Position numbers and translations under genes: made by a program. The notes beneath the pieces were generated by a model. The model saw nothing but the letters and a program-made list of their open reading frames with translations, was not told the DNA's origin and did no database searches. Below, piece after piece: positions 1 through 9,023 of a stretch of DNA of 64,000 nucleotides. The stretch is from Shimia sp049116215 (GTDB lineage: Bacteria; Pseudomonadota; Alphaproteobacteria; Rhodobacterales; Rhodobacteraceae), in contig NZ_JAGDZB010000001.1 of NCBI RefSeq assembly GCF_049116215.1, positions 124,001 through 188,000 of the forward strand, read 5' to 3'. The first letter of the stretch is position 1, and every line of letters begins with the position of its first letter.

Positions 1-338
1 AAACCCATCACTTCCTGAAATACGCGCCTGAAGACATCGCCTACGCCAAAGCCCGGTACCGCGACGAAACCGCCCGCCTCTACGGCGTGCTGGATCGCCG
101 ATTGGCCGAGAACGAGTACCTGGCAGGCGATTTCTACTCCATTGCGGACATTTCCGCCTGGGGCTGGGCTTCTTTGTGGGAGGGGCAAGAGCAAACGCTG
201 GAGGACAAACCTCACATGGCCCGCTGGCTCAAAGCCTTGTGGGAGCGCCCTGCCCTGCGGCGCGGGCGGACTTTGCATACCGATCTGCGCGCAGACCGAT
301 CCGACACCTGGGTCCAGGCCGACTTATTTGGAACGTAG
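1..338 (+). CDS. Glutathione S-transferase family protein, C-terminal part (5' end outside window)
   Basis: The reading frame is open from the first base of the window and ends at a TAG, leaving about 111 residues. The segment is all-helical in character and carries the GST C-terminal-domain pattern: an RYRDETARLYGVLD helix, then a YLAGDFYSIADISAW motif, in which the Asp-Ile pair is the conserved N-capping element of GST helix alpha6. The pattern resembles the YghU/YfcG (Ure2p-like) group that uses glutathione or glutathione persulfide, but the thioredoxin-fold N-domain needed to decide this lies outside the window. The protein is cytosolic. The assignment to the GST superfamily is firm, the subgroup is inferred. 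Confidence 0.85.
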   Translation, partial: THHFLKYAPEDIAYAKARYRDETARLYGVLDRRLAENEYLAGDFYSIADISAWGWASLWEGQEQTLEDKPHMARWLKALWERPALRRGRTLHTDLRADRSDTWVQADLFGT

Positions 339-379
339 TCCGAGAACACACCCAGCCATCACGCAAAAAACGGCGCCCT

Positions 380-1000
380 TCAGCCCTTGTCGGCCTCTTC
401 TTCCAGCGCGTAATCCTGGAAAATCTTGCCCTGTGTCATGAAGAAAATGAACACTGCTGCGGTTAGGCCAAAGGTCTTGAAGTAAACCCATGTGTCCGTG
501 CTCTGAGTGCGCCAGATCACCTCGTTCAGCACCGCCAGCCCGATAAAAAACGCCGTCAGCCGTTTGGTCAAAAGCATCCAACCCTCTTCTTTCAGGGGCA
601 TCATCTCTTCCATCACAAACTTCAGATAGCTCTGTCCGCGCAGCAAGCCGACTCCCAATGCCCCACCAAACAGCAGGTAGATCATGGTTGGCTTCATCTT
701 GAAGAACCGCTCGTCATTGAGCCACACCGACAGCCCGCCAAACAGGATCACCAGTACCAAAGTGGCCACCTGCATCTTTGAGAGCTTGCCGGTCAGTTTC
801 CAAAGGATGCCTGTGGTCAGGATCAGCAAAGGAATAAAGCCCGCTGTGGCAACAATGAACCCATCATAGGCCGTGCCTCCGATCTCAATGGTTTGGTCCC
901 GCAGCCGCAGATAGGCGACAAAGAACACCACAATAGGTCCCAGCTCCAACCCCATCTTGAGCATCGGGTTGATCTTGTTCTCAGAAGTATTCTCAGCCAT
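380..1000 (-). CDS. yciB: Inner membrane protein YciB (intracellular septation protein A family)
   Basis: The 206-residue product has about five hydrophobic segments and the features of the YciB/IspA family: an N-terminal LGPIVVFF helix, a charged loop with the short motif DERFFKMKPT, and a C-terminal helix followed by an acidic tail. The family is linked to cell-envelope maintenance and septation, probably together with YciA/DcrB-type partners; the biochemical role is not settled. It is the last gene of a leftward cluster ftsY - EamA transporter - yciB, with only 9 bases between the EamA stop and its start, so co-transcription is likely. Length fits the family (about 180-200). Confidence 0.9.
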   Translation of the reverse strand: MAENTSENKINPMLKMGLELGPIVVFFVAYLRLRDQTIEIGGTAYDGFIVATAGFIPLLILTTGILWKLTGKLSKMQVATLVLVILFGGLSVWLNDERFFKMKPTMIYLLFGGALGVGLLRGQSYLKFVMEEMMPLKEEGWMLLTKRLTAFFIGLAVLNEVIWRTQSTDTWVYFKTFGLTAAVFIFFMTQGKIFQDYALEEEADKG

Positions 1001-1009
1001 GTCGCATTC

Positions 1010-1915
1010 CTATTGCCTGCCCACTTCCACTATCACAGCGCCCAGCGCAATCAATGCCATCAAGGCAATCCTGCGTGGGCCAACCGTCTCTTTTAGCACC
1101 AGCCAGCCAATCAGCGCGGCAAACACCGGCGAGGTCTCTCGCAACACCGCCGCTTCACCGACGTTGTCCAACCGGGTAGCCAACATCACTGAGCCAAAAC
1201 TGGCAAAGGCCACCAACCCGCCTATAAATCCACGTATCATCAACGGGCCAAGGCTGGGCGGGGTGACCATGGCGCGATACCTCATCGCCGCCAACACCGG
1301 AAACACCAGACCATCAATCAGGAAAAACCAAGCCAGAAACGTGAACGGATCCGCCGTCGCACGAATGCCGTAAGCATCATAGGTGGTGTATAGCGCGACA
1401 AAAAATCCGGTGAACACGGCGATGACCATCGCCGCCACCAAGGTGTCACGCCCGTCGGTCATGAACACCATGTTGTAGACGGCCAGTCCAAGAATACCCG
1501 CCATCAATACCGCCACCCCAAACCACTGCAGCCCACTGAAGGTTTCGCCAAAAATCAGATAGGCGCCAATGACCGTGAAAAACGGCCCCACGCCGCGCAC
1601 CACCGGATAGACCACGGTAAACGCGCCTTTGGTGTAGGCCCAGCTTTGCAAGAGCTTGTATCCTGTGTGAATGACAAAGGCGCCCAGGAAAATAAGCCAC
1701 ATATGCGGCTCGGGCCACTGCACCACAAACAATGCAAACGGCGCCGCCATGGCCGCGTAGCTGAAATCGATCGCGCCGCGCGTTAGCCAGGGATCATGCC
1801 GTCCTTTTTGAAGCGCGCCAAACACCGCATGTAGGAACGCGGCGAGCAAGGCCAAGGTCAAAGCCAGTTGCTGTCCTGAGGCTGTGCCCTCCAAAGACAC
1901 CAGCCAGGCGCTCAT
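1010..1915 (-). CDS. EamA/DMT-superfamily transporter
   Basis: The product has 301 residues, about ten predicted membrane segments, and the internal duplication typical of EamA-domain drug/metabolite transporters. The second repeat ends with the family pattern RETSPVFAALIGWLVLKE, in which the Glu-rich loop between the last helices is conserved. The substrate cannot be told from sequence. It lies between ftsY and yciB on the same strand, 28 bases downstream of ftsY and 9 upstream of yciB, so it probably shares the ftsY transcript. It is an inner-membrane protein. Confidence 0.88.
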   Translation of the reverse strand: MSAWLVSLEGTASGQQLALTLALLAAFLHAVFGALQKGRHDPWLTRGAIDFSYAAMAAPFALFVVQWPEPHMWLIFLGAFVIHTGYKLLQSWAYTKGAFTVVYPVVRGVGPFFTVIGAYLIFGETFSGLQWFGVAVLMAGILGLAVYNMVFMTDGRDTLVAAMVIAVFTGFFVALYTTYDAYGIRATADPFTFLAWFFLIDGLVFPVLAAMRYRAMVTPPSLGPLMIRGFIGGLVAFASFGSVMLATRLDNVGEAAVLRETSPVFAALIGWLVLKETVGPRRIALMALIALGAVIVEVGRQ

Positions 1916-1943
1916 GTTATGGCCTCAAGAGAGCGGTTCAAGC

Positions 1944-3038
1944 TCACTTTTGCTCCAAGCCGATCAAGGCCGCAGCAAACTCTTCGGGATCAAACGGTTG
2001 CAGATCATCAATCTGCTCGCCCACACCAATCGCGTGGATCGGCAGGCCAAATTTATCTGCGAGACTCACAAGAATACCGCCTTTGGCCGTGCCGTCGAGC
2101 TTGGTCATCACCAGACCAGACACATCTGCCAGTTTTTGGAAGGTCTCCACCTGGCTAACCGCATTCTGCCCGGTCGTAGCATCCAACACCAACAAAGTGT
2201 TGTGCGGCGCATCCGGGTCTTTCTTGCGGATCACCCGCACAATCTTGGCAAGCTCTTCCATCAGGTCCTGACGATTCTGCAAACGCCCAGCCGTGTCGAT
2301 CATCAACAGGTCCGCACCTTCGGCTTCCGCCTTGGTCATCGCATCATAAGCCAAGCTCGCAGGGTCCGAACCCTCCGGCGCCGTCAAAACCGGCACACCC
2401 GCACGTTCGCCCCACACCTGCAGCTGCTCCACCGCCGCTGCCCGGAAAGTATCCCCAGCCGCAATCACCACAGACTTCCCAGCCGCACGGAACTGGCTTG
2501 CCAGCTTGCCAATGGTGGTGGTCTTACCAGAGCCATTCACACCCACAACCAGCACAACCTGCGGCTTGGACGGATAGAGCGGCATAGGGCGCGCCACGGT
2601 TTCCATGATCCGTGCCACTTCGGTTGCGAGAATATCTTTGATCTCTTGCGTAGAGACCCGCCGTCCCAAACGGCCTTCTGCGATATTCGCCGTCACGCGC
2701 AGGGCGGTGTCCACGCCCATATCCGAGGCAATCAGCAGTTCTTCCAGCTGCTCCAGCATGTCGTCGTCCAGCACACGCTTCACAACTGGACCGCTTTGGC
2801 TTTGCCCGGTCAGGCGCGAAAGGATGCCGGACTTGAGCGCCTCAACAGGCGCTTTCTCTTCCACGACAGGCGCCGCTTCCACCTCAATCGCCACAGCCGA
2901 AGGCTGCTCTACGGGAGGGTTCTCAACCGCAACCGCTTCGGTCTCTTCGCCACCATCTTCGACAATCGCCTCAAGCCCCTCGTCCAACTTGGACGACGAT
3001 TTGAACAGCTTGTCTTTGAGCTTTGAGAAAAACGCCAT
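1944..3038 (-). CDS. ftsY: Signal recognition particle receptor FtsY
   Basis: This GTPase docks SRP-ribosome complexes at the inner membrane for co-translational insertion. The 364-residue product starts with a lysine-rich membrane-targeting stretch and an acidic A domain (to about residue 95), followed by the NG domain. Visible motifs are the P-loop GVNGSGKTTT, DTFRAAAVEQL, the DTAGR G3 motif and TKLDGTAKGG (G4). The stop is followed closely by the EamA gene. The start chosen gives the usual MAFFSKLKDKLF-type amphipathic N-terminus. Confidence 0.98.
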   Translation of the reverse strand: MAFFSKLKDKLFKSSSKLDEGLEAIVEDGGEETEAVAVENPPVEQPSAVAIEVEAAPVVEEKAPVEALKSGILSRLTGQSQSGPVVKRVLDDDMLEQLEELLIASDMGVDTALRVTANIAEGRLGRRVSTQEIKDILATEVARIMETVARPMPLYPSKPQVVLVVGVNGSGKTTTIGKLASQFRAAGKSVVIAAGDTFRAAAVEQLQVWGERAGVPVLTAPEGSDPASLAYDAMTKAEAEGADLLMIDTAGRLQNRQDLMEELAKIVRVIRKKDPDAPHNTLLVLDATTGQNAVSQVETFQKLADVSGLVMTKLDGTAKGGILVSLADKFGLPIHAIGVGEQIDDLQPFDPEEFAAALIGLEQK

Positions 3039-3086
3039 GGTGGTCTCCGGAACTGCTTGCTTCCAGTTAGTCTGATTTTACAGGAT

Positions 3087-3761
3087 TTAAAAGAGCGGGG
3101 TCGCCCAACCCACACCCGCCACAATCAGAAACTGTCCGCCCGCATAAAGCACCCATAGCGCAATCGACACCATGCGTTGCAGGGCCGCATCCGGTTTCAT
3201 GCGAAACAACTGGATCGCCAACAGCGTGTCAGACGCCATAAAGGCCACAGCGCCAGCCACCGCCAGCGAACGATCCGCCAGCCCAAACGCCGTTGCCCCC
3301 ATGGCACAAATAATCACTACATAGGCTCTCACTGGCCAACGCAGATCGCCGGTAAAAGGGCTTAACCAACGCTCAGTCGACAAAGCAAGAGCCAACAAAA
3401 CTGCCAACAAGACCGGCGCCGCCAACGGCCCAGCCCCGATGTCCCAGAAATAGGCCACATAGGCCACATGTGCCGCCGCAAAGGAAACCAAACCGACCAG
3501 AAACGCTCTCTCGCCATCCCGCGACAGCGCCAGATCCCCTAGCGCAGACAACAGGAGCGCCACCACAACCGCCCAAGATCCAAAGCTCACGGCTACGGCT
3601 GCAGCAAAGGCGGGCATTGGGATGGACTTTATCACCGTTTTCCAAACGCTGGGTGGGCGGTGACAGAAGGCCATCGCATAAATCACCGCCGCCAACAGCC
3701 CCACCACAAGCAATCCCAAGCGGATGCTTTGGCGCAGGGCAATTTCTTCGACAATACTCAT
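3087..3761 (-). CDS. Lysoplasmalogenase / YhhN family membrane protein
   Basis: The 224-residue product has about eight hydrophobic helices and the YhhN/TMEM86 family pattern, including GDLALSRDGERAF with conserved Asp/Arg residues and a later ASDTLLA motif. Animal TMEM86B members hydrolyse the vinyl-ether bond of lysoplasmalogens; the bacterial role is less certain. It lies 48 bases upstream of ftsY on the same strand and may be the first gene of that transcription unit. Confidence 0.85.
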   Translation of the reverse strand: MSIVEEIALRQSIRLGLLVVGLLAAVIYAMAFCHRPPSVWKTVIKSIPMPAFAAAVAVSFGSWAVVVALLLSALGDLALSRDGERAFLVGLVSFAAAHVAYVAYFWDIGAGPLAAPVLLAVLLALALSTERWLSPFTGDLRWPVRAYVVIICAMGATAFGLADRSLAVAGAVAFMASDTLLAIQLFRMKPDAALQRMVSIALWVLYAGGQFLIVAGVGWATPLF

Positions 3762-3833
3762 GGCAGCCTCATATGTTTTACCAACACCCTATGGCGGCAA
3801 GCCTCTGTTTGTCTTGTGCAAAATGGGAAGCTG

Positions 3834-4213
3834 ACGCGCAGAGAGCCTATAAGCCGGATTCTGTTCCCCAGCCGAAGCCGGTTCAATGACCATTCATCTA
3901 GGGTGCCTGTTACCAGACACCTCAAGCTGCCAACCCGGACCTGCTCGGAGCAAAGCGCTCCTGTACTTGCGCACACGCGGTCCCTATTTGGCATTGCTCC
4001 CGGTGGGGCTTGCCGTGCCGCCGCTGTTGCCAGCCGCGCGGTGGGCTCTTACCCCACCGTTTCACCCTTACTCTCGCAAGCGAGAGCGGTCTGTTTTCTG
4101 TGGCGCTTTCCCTCGGGTTTCCCCGGCCGGGCGTTACCCGGCACCGTTGCTTTGTGGAGTCCGGACTTTCCTCGCGGGCTTACGCCCCCACGGCCATCCA
4201 GCTCTCTGCGCGC
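3834..4213 (-). ncRNA. rnpB: RNase P RNA (class A)
   Basis: Reading the minus strand, the 5' part contains the universal block GAGGAAAGTCCGGACTCC and the 3' end has ACAGAATCCGGCTTATAGGC, the conserved P4/J-region partner of bacterial rnpB. The ends were placed from helix P1: the segment at 4201-4213 pairs with 3834-3846 over 12 Watson-Crick pairs. The RNA is the catalytic subunit that trims tRNA 5' leaders. The length of about 380 nt fits alphaproteobacteria. Exact ends are accurate to a few bases; I see no clear terminator downstream. Confidence 0.95.
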
Positions 4214-4242
4214 TATCGCAATAGGCGCTTGGCGCAACCGGG

Positions 4243-4908
4243 TCAATCTCTGCGTGACAACTGCGCCAATCGTGCTGCAATCCGCGCGTCTTCGGCGTCG
4301 GATGGTCCTTCAGCCCAAGGCCGAAACCGCGCCCGAAACGCGTCCAAACAGTTCGGATTTTCCAGATCATAGCCAAATTCCGCGGCACAGCTTTCCCAAT
4401 CCGCCTGCTCAGCCACTTGGTCGGGCCAGACAGCCAATCCCTGACGCGCCAAAAGCAGCCAGTCAAATTTCGGACCTGGATCAATTTTGCGGCCTGGAGA
4501 CATATCGGAATGGCCAATCACGCCCTCCGCGCCAATACCCCAACGCTGCATGATACCCGCCAGCAGCACCTCAAGCGCATCCATCTGCGCCGCCGCAAAC
4601 GGGTGGTCGCCTTTGTTGGACAGCTCGATACCAATACTTCGGGAATTCACATCGCCTTGGCCTTGCCAGCTGCCAACACCCGCGTGCCAAGCCCGTAGCT
4701 CTTCTGCCACCAGTTGCGTGACCTGCCCATCTGGTGCAATCACATAGTGCGCCGAGACTTCCGCTTCCGGATTGCACAGCCAGTCAATCGCCGCCTGGGC
4801 GCTATCCATGGCCGTGTAGTGGATCACAATCAGCTCTGGCCGCTGGCCATCTCGCCGCTCGCCAAAGTTTGGCGAGGGCTGATGTAAAATGTCCAATTTT
4901 GAGGGCAT
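4243..4908 (-). CDS. N-acetylmuramoyl-L-alanine amidase, AmpD/amidase_2 family
   Basis: The 221-residue product carries the zinc amidase core: VIHYTAM (His30), a WHAG motif (His75), and GHSDMSPGRKIDPG, where His133 and Asp143 correspond to the second and third zinc ligands of AmpD. It is predicted to cleave the amide bond between MurNAc (or anhydroMurNAc) and the stem peptide in cell-wall recycling. No signal peptide is visible, which fits cytosolic recycling as in AmpD rather than the lipoprotein AmiD. It begins 3 bases after the stop of the lipoprotein gene on the same strand, so the two are probably co-transcribed. Confidence 0.9.
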   Translation of the reverse strand: MPSKLDILHQPSPNFGERRDGQRPELIVIHYTAMDSAQAAIDWLCNPEAEVSAHYVIAPDGQVTQLVAEELRAWHAGVGSWQGQGDVNSRSIGIELSNKGDHPFAAAQMDALEVLLAGIMQRWGIGAEGVIGHSDMSPGRKIDPGPKFDWLLLARQGLAVWPDQVAEQADWESCAAEFGYDLENPNCLDAFRARFRPWAEGPSDAEDARIAARLAQLSRRD

Positions 4909-4911
4909 AGA

Positions 4912-5754
4912 TTAGTTGCCGGCCGCCACACGGAACGGGCTGGGGTCCCATTTGCAGGCATAGCCGTCACCATCCGGATCAACGCCAAGGCGGTCTTTCT
5001 TAGGCCCCCCCTTTTCCAGAAACGCCCGCTGCGCCGCTTCGTCGCTGGCAAACTTGGCACAGGCTTTGTCGTAGCGTGACGCGCCACCAATTTTCAAACG
5101 GTTGTACATCTTGGTCCCGCGTGGGTGTTTGGTCTCAAGCGCATAAGCCACAATGTTTGGCCCTGCGTCACCCGTGCGCACCGGCACGGCGGTCGGCTGG
5201 ATCACTGTGTAGTTGGCTTTATTCTGCGCCCGCCGCGCCGCATCAGCTTCGATGGAGCGACGCCCATCGACAGCAGCAAAGTCATTCTCATCCGAAATGC
5301 CCGGGTTGGAGAACACCTGCGGCGCCGGGTTGCTTGGGCTGGCGTGAAGTGGTTGCTCGCCAGAATTGGCCGATGCAGCCACCAACGCGGCTGTGGTCTC
5401 GCTGGCAATGCTGGCCGCATCATTGGTTGCTGACGCAGCCGCGCTTGCCGAAGGCACAGTGCTCGCCGCCGCAGCTGCGGATTGCGGTTGTGCCGTTGTG
5501 GTGGTCACCAAAGGCGTCGCCGCAACGGATTGCGCCGGGGGCACGGTGGCAACCAAAGGCGCCGGCTCGATTGTCGCGATCTGCGGTGCGTCCGGGATCG
5601 TCTCCTGAGACACCGCATTGGCTGGCGGCAATGCTGTCCGCCGATGCTCTCCGGTTTTTTCGTCGAAAAACACGCCCGCGGCGCTGTCTGGTACGGCGGG
5701 CTGGCACGCGCTCAGCGCGACCAGCGCACAAATGGCCCCAATGCTACGTTTCAT
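4912..5754 (-). CDS. Lipoprotein with C-terminal Excalibur calcium-binding domain
   Basis: The 280-residue product opens with a lipoprotein signal ending in a lipobox (ALSAC, Cys19). The middle part is rich in Ala, Pro, Thr and Ser and is probably disordered. The last 50 residues form an Excalibur domain: two cysteines flank a DPDGDGYAC motif of the EF-hand-like type. The domain is common in secreted or surface proteins with cell-wall or nuclease functions; no enzymatic domain is visible. Its neighbour is an amidase, which is compatible with an envelope role. Function is unknown. Confidence 0.8.
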   Translation of the reverse strand: MKRSIGAICALVALSACQPAVPDSAAGVFFDEKTGEHRRTALPPANAVSQETIPDAPQIATIEPAPLVATVPPAQSVAATPLVTTTTAQPQSAAAAASTVPSASAAASATNDAASIASETTAALVAASANSGEQPLHASPSNPAPQVFSNPGISDENDFAAVDGRRSIEADAARRAQNKANYTVIQPTAVPVRTGDAGPNIVAYALETKHPRGTKMYNRLKIGGASRYDKACAKFASDEAAQRAFLEKGGPKKDRLGVDPDGDGYACKWDPSPFRVAAGN

Positions 5755-5789
5755 GTTCTGCCTTAACTGCTCTTAGTTTTGCAGCAGCC

Positions 5790-7277
5790 TTACCACCATT
5801 TGCCCGGTTTGGCCACAAAACCTGCTGCTTGCTCCAATGCATAGGCGGTGTTCAGCAGATCACCCTCTTCCCAAGGACGGCCAATCAGCTGCAGACCCAA
5901 AGGCAGACCCTGGCTGTCTACGCCTGTTGGCACCGAAATTCCGGGCAGGCCAGCAAGGTTCACTGTCACGGTGAACACGTCGTTCAGATACATTTGGATC
6001 GGATCGGCGTCGGTCATTTCACCCAGACCAAAGGCCGCAGACGGCGTCGCCGGTGTCAGGATTGCATCAACACCTTGCGCAAAGACGTTCTCGAAGTCCT
6101 GCTTGATCAGCGTCCGAACCCGACGCGCACGGTTGTAGTAAGCGTCATAGAAACCAGCGGACAGCACATAGGTACCAACCATCACACGGCGCTGCACCTC
6201 ATGGCCAAAGCCTTCGGCGCGGGTCTTTTCATACATTTCAGTGATGCCGTCACCTGCTGCCAGAGTGGCGCGGTGGCCATAGCGTACACCGTCATAGCGC
6301 GCGAGGTTCGAAGAAGCCTCTGCTGGCGCAATCACATAGTAGGCTGGCAGAGCATACTTGGTGTGCGGCAGGGAGATGTCAACAATCTCCGCACCTGCGG
6401 CTTTTAGCATCTCGGTGCCATCGGCCCAGAGCTTTTCGATCTCCGCTGGCATGCCATCCATACGGTACTCTTTTGGAATACCAATCTTCTTGCCACGAAT
6501 GTCGCCAGTTAGCATGGCTTCAAAGTTTGGCACCGGCAGATCGACACTGGTGCTGTCTTTTTCATCGTGTCCGCACATCGCTTCCAGCATGATCGCTGCG
6601 TCGCGCACGTCTTTGGTCATCGGGCCTGCTTGATCCAGCGAGGAGGCAAAGGCCACCACGCCCCAGCGGGAGCACCGGCCATAGGTTGGCTTGATGCCAG
6701 TGATGCCGGTAAAGGCTGCAGGCTGACGGATCGAGCCGCCAGTGTCGGTGCCGGTCGCCGCCAAACACAGGTCCGCCGCCACAGCCGCAGCCGAGCCACC
6801 AGACGATCCACCAGGGGTCAGTGCCGCTTCGTCATTGCCGCGCCGCCACGGGTTGATGGCGTTGCCATAAACGGAGGTCTCGTTGGACGAACCCATCGCA
6901 AACTCATCCATGTTAAGCTTGCCAAGCATCACCGCACCCGTGTCCACCAGCTTTTGCGAAACAGTGGATTCATACTCTGGCGTAAAGCCTTCCAGAATGC
7001 CGCTGGCCGCTTGGGACGCCACACCTTTGGTGCAGAACAGGTCCTTAATGCCAATCGGCAAGCCACACATGTCCGGCGCATCGCCTTGCGCAATCCGCGC
7101 ATCCGCCGCTTTCGCACGCTCCAGCGCGATCTCCGGCGTCTTGTGCACAAATGCGTTGAGCGCGTCCGCGTCATCAATCGCCTTCAAAAAGGTCTCAGTC
7201 AGTTCAACGGAAGTCACATCACCGGCGCGCAGCTTGTCGCGGGCTTCAGCCAGTGTGAGTTTGGTCAGATCGGTCAT
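5790..7277 (-). CDS. gatA: Asp-tRNA(Asn)/Glu-tRNA(Gln) amidotransferase subunit A
   Basis: The 495-residue amidase-signature enzyme releases ammonia from glutamine for GatB to amidate mischarged Glu-tRNA(Gln) or Asp-tRNA(Asn). The catalytic Ser-cisSer-Lys triad is visible: Lys78 in GIKDL, Ser158 in the GGSSGGS motif, and Ser182 in TDTGGS. It follows gatC by 62 bases on the same strand; gatB is not in the window. Length and motifs fit GatA rather than a stand-alone amidase. Confidence 0.97.
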   Translation of the reverse strand: MTDLTKLTLAEARDKLRAGDVTSVELTETFLKAIDDADALNAFVHKTPEIALERAKAADARIAQGDAPDMCGLPIGIKDLFCTKGVASQAASGILEGFTPEYESTVSQKLVDTGAVMLGKLNMDEFAMGSSNETSVYGNAINPWRRGNDEAALTPGGSSGGSAAAVAADLCLAATGTDTGGSIRQPAAFTGITGIKPTYGRCSRWGVVAFASSLDQAGPMTKDVRDAAIMLEAMCGHDEKDSTSVDLPVPNFEAMLTGDIRGKKIGIPKEYRMDGMPAEIEKLWADGTEMLKAAGAEIVDISLPHTKYALPAYYVIAPAEASSNLARYDGVRYGHRATLAAGDGITEMYEKTRAEGFGHEVQRRVMVGTYVLSAGFYDAYYNRARRVRTLIKQDFENVFAQGVDAILTPATPSAAFGLGEMTDADPIQMYLNDVFTVTVNLAGLPGISVPTGVDSQGLPLGLQLIGRPWEEGDLLNTAYALEQAAGFVAKPGKWW

Positions 7278-7339
7278 ATCGGCGCCTCTCTATGTGGGGC
7301 AAAATCTATTGTCAGGGGATCAACGGCAGGTAGGCCGGA

Positions 7340-7627
7340 TCACTCCACCACTTTGGGAACAGCAAAAAAGCCTTCACGCGCATCCGGCGCGTTGCTCAGG
7401 ATTTTCTCCTGCTGATCCCCATCGTTCACCACATCCTCACGACGCTTCAGGCGCATCGGGGTTACGGACACCATTGGCTCCACGCCTTCAACGTCAACCT
7501 CGTTCAGTTGCTCAATGAAACCCAGCACGGCATTGAATTCCTGAGCCAGCGCAGGCAGGGCCTCTTCTTCAACCTTGATGCGGGCCAGTTTGGCCACTTT
7601 GGCGGCGGTGCTTTCGTCAATCGACAT
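7340..7627 (-). CDS. gatC: Asp-tRNA(Asn)/Glu-tRNA(Gln) amidotransferase subunit C
   Basis: The 95-residue product matches GatC, which wraps around GatA and stabilises the GatCAB complex. It has an N-terminal helix (MSIDESTAAKVAKLARIKV), a central LNEVDVEGVEPM motif and the usual C-terminal VPKVVE. The ATG at 7627 was preferred over an upstream in-frame ATG because family members begin with this short helix. The gene is followed directly by gatA. Confidence 0.95.
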   Translation of the reverse strand: MSIDESTAAKVAKLARIKVEEEALPALAQEFNAVLGFIEQLNEVDVEGVEPMVSVTPMRLKRREDVVNDGDQQEKILSNAPDAREGFFAVPKVVE

Positions 7628-7815
7628 GGGGCAAGACTCTCTCGTTGCGGACGTGCCTTCAGCCTTTAGCGCGCACGGGAATATGGTGCAAGCCACGCGA
7701 CGTGGTTTCCAGCCCAACAGGCTTCCGCCGCCCGCCAAAAGGTTGGAACATCTGGTGCATTTACCAAACCTGACCGTCTCGTTAGGGTCACGTCCATTGC
7801 AATAGGAGATTGATT

Positions 7816-8508
7816 ATGAAGATTATCTGGCTCGGCCATTCCGGGTTTCGCATCGAAATCGGAGGCCAAGTGTTGCTGATCGACCCTTGGCTCACAAACA
7901 ACCCTACCTTTCCAGATGCAGATCGTGAACGCGCCATCCAAGGAACCACAGCAATCCTCATGACGCACGGCCACTCGGACCACATCGAAGACATCCCCGC
8001 CATCGCCGCTGAAACCGGCGCACCGGTAGCGGCTGTCTATGAACTGGCCGAGTGGATGGAAAAATCCCATGGCCTCACAGGGATTGGGTTTGGCAAAGGC
8101 GGCACCATTCACCTGGGCAATATCGCCGTCACACTGGTCAATGCGATCCACTCATCCTCTTTGGTCCACAACGAACAGCGGCAATACGTCGGAACCGAAG
8201 CCGGCCTTATGATCTCTGGCGAAGGCAAAACCATCTATGTCAGCGGAGACACAGATGTGATGGCAGACATGGAAATCTTCAACGACCTTCACAACCCAGA
8301 CATCGGCCTTATGTCTTGCGGCGGATACTTCACCATGGACATGCGCCGCGCCGCCTACGCCGCCAACAAATTCTTCAACTTCAAAACCGTCATTCCCTGT
8401 CATTACAAGACGTTCCCGATGCTGGAACAATCGGCCGACGCGCTTATTGAGGCACTTCCAGATGTGGACGTGATCGAACCTGAGGTAATGGCAGCAATCG
8501 AGCTCTAA
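7816..8508 (+). CDS. Metal-dependent hydrolase, UPF0173 / metallo-beta-lactamase fold
   Basis: The 230-residue product has the metal-binding motif THGHSDH and a later SGDTDVM motif with the bridging aspartate, and lacks a signal peptide. This is the UPF0173 group of metallo-beta-lactamase-fold hydrolases (UlaG-related), whose substrate is usually unknown. The start was set at the ATG 7 bases after an AGGAG ribosome-binding site, in preference to a TTG two codons upstream. It is divergent from gatC, with 188 bases between the starts. Confidence 0.92.
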   Translation: MKIIWLGHSGFRIEIGGQVLLIDPWLTNNPTFPDADRERAIQGTTAILMTHGHSDHIEDIPAIAAETGAPVAAVYELAEWMEKSHGLTGIGFGKGGTIHLGNIAVTLVNAIHSSSLVHNEQRQYVGTEAGLMISGEGKTIYVSGDTDVMADMEIFNDLHNPDIGLMSCGGYFTMDMRRAAYAANKFFNFKTVIPCHYKTFPMLEQSADALIEALPDVDVIEPEVMAAIEL

Positions 8509-8512
8509 GACC

Positions 8513-8962
8513 TCACCGGCGCTTTGCAAAAAACACCTTGAGCAACGCTTCACACTCTCCTGCTGCAAGGCCATCATAGACCTCTGGCACATGGTGGCTT
8601 TGCGGATGGGCAAACACGCGCGGCCCCTGCGCCACGCCGCCCGACTTCGGATCAGACGCACCGTAGTACACCCGTGCAATCCGCGCCTGACTGATCGCGC
8701 TGGCACACATCGGACAGGGCTCAAGCGTCACATACAAATCACATCCCACCAGCCTCTCACGGCCAATCTTGGCACAGGCTGCCCGCATCGCCAAAATCTC
8801 CGCGTGCCCCGTTGGATCGCAGTCCTCCCGTGTCCGGTTGCCCGCAGAAGCCAGAACCGCACCATCCCGTCCAACAATCACCGCGCCAACAGGAACCTCA
8901 TCGCGCTCCGCCGCGGCGCGCGCTTCTTCAAGCGCCAGATCCATATGAGAAGTGAACGTCAT
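8513..8962 (-). CDS. tadA: tRNA-specific adenosine deaminase
   Basis: The 149-residue product has the zinc-dependent cytidine/adenosine deaminase signature: HAE (His zinc ligand and catalytic Glu) followed by PCPMC (two Cys ligands). TadA converts A34 to inosine in tRNA-Arg(ACG). The start was moved to the ATG giving MTFTSHMDLAL because the longer extension reads into the divergent rluB promoter region and is not family-like. Its 3' end lies 4 bases from the convergent UPF0173 gene. Confidence 0.95.
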   Translation of the reverse strand: MTFTSHMDLALEEARAAAERDEVPVGAVIVGRDGAVLASAGNRTREDCDPTGHAEILAMRAACAKIGRERLVGCDLYVTLEPCPMCASAISQARIARVYYGASDPKSGGVAQGPRVFAHPQSHHVPEVYDGLAAGECEALLKVFFAKRR

Positions 8963-9023
8963 ACAGCAGACTTGCCTTGCCAAGCCCCCTTTCGCAATCC
9001 CCGTTTCACAGGTACATGGGGAC

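Noticed and set aside
1884..3026. Long plus-strand frame of 380 codons
   Set aside because: It lies antisense to ftsY, is rich in His/Arg/Leu as expected of a shadow frame, and has no family pattern.
3660..4553. Protein-coding frames across 3.8-4.2 kb
   Set aside because: The segment is rnpB; conserved RNase P blocks and the P1 helix explain it, and the frames have no protein-like pattern.
5076..6407. 443-codon plus-strand frame
   Set aside because: It crosses antisense to two supported genes (lipoprotein and gatA) and has shadow-type composition.
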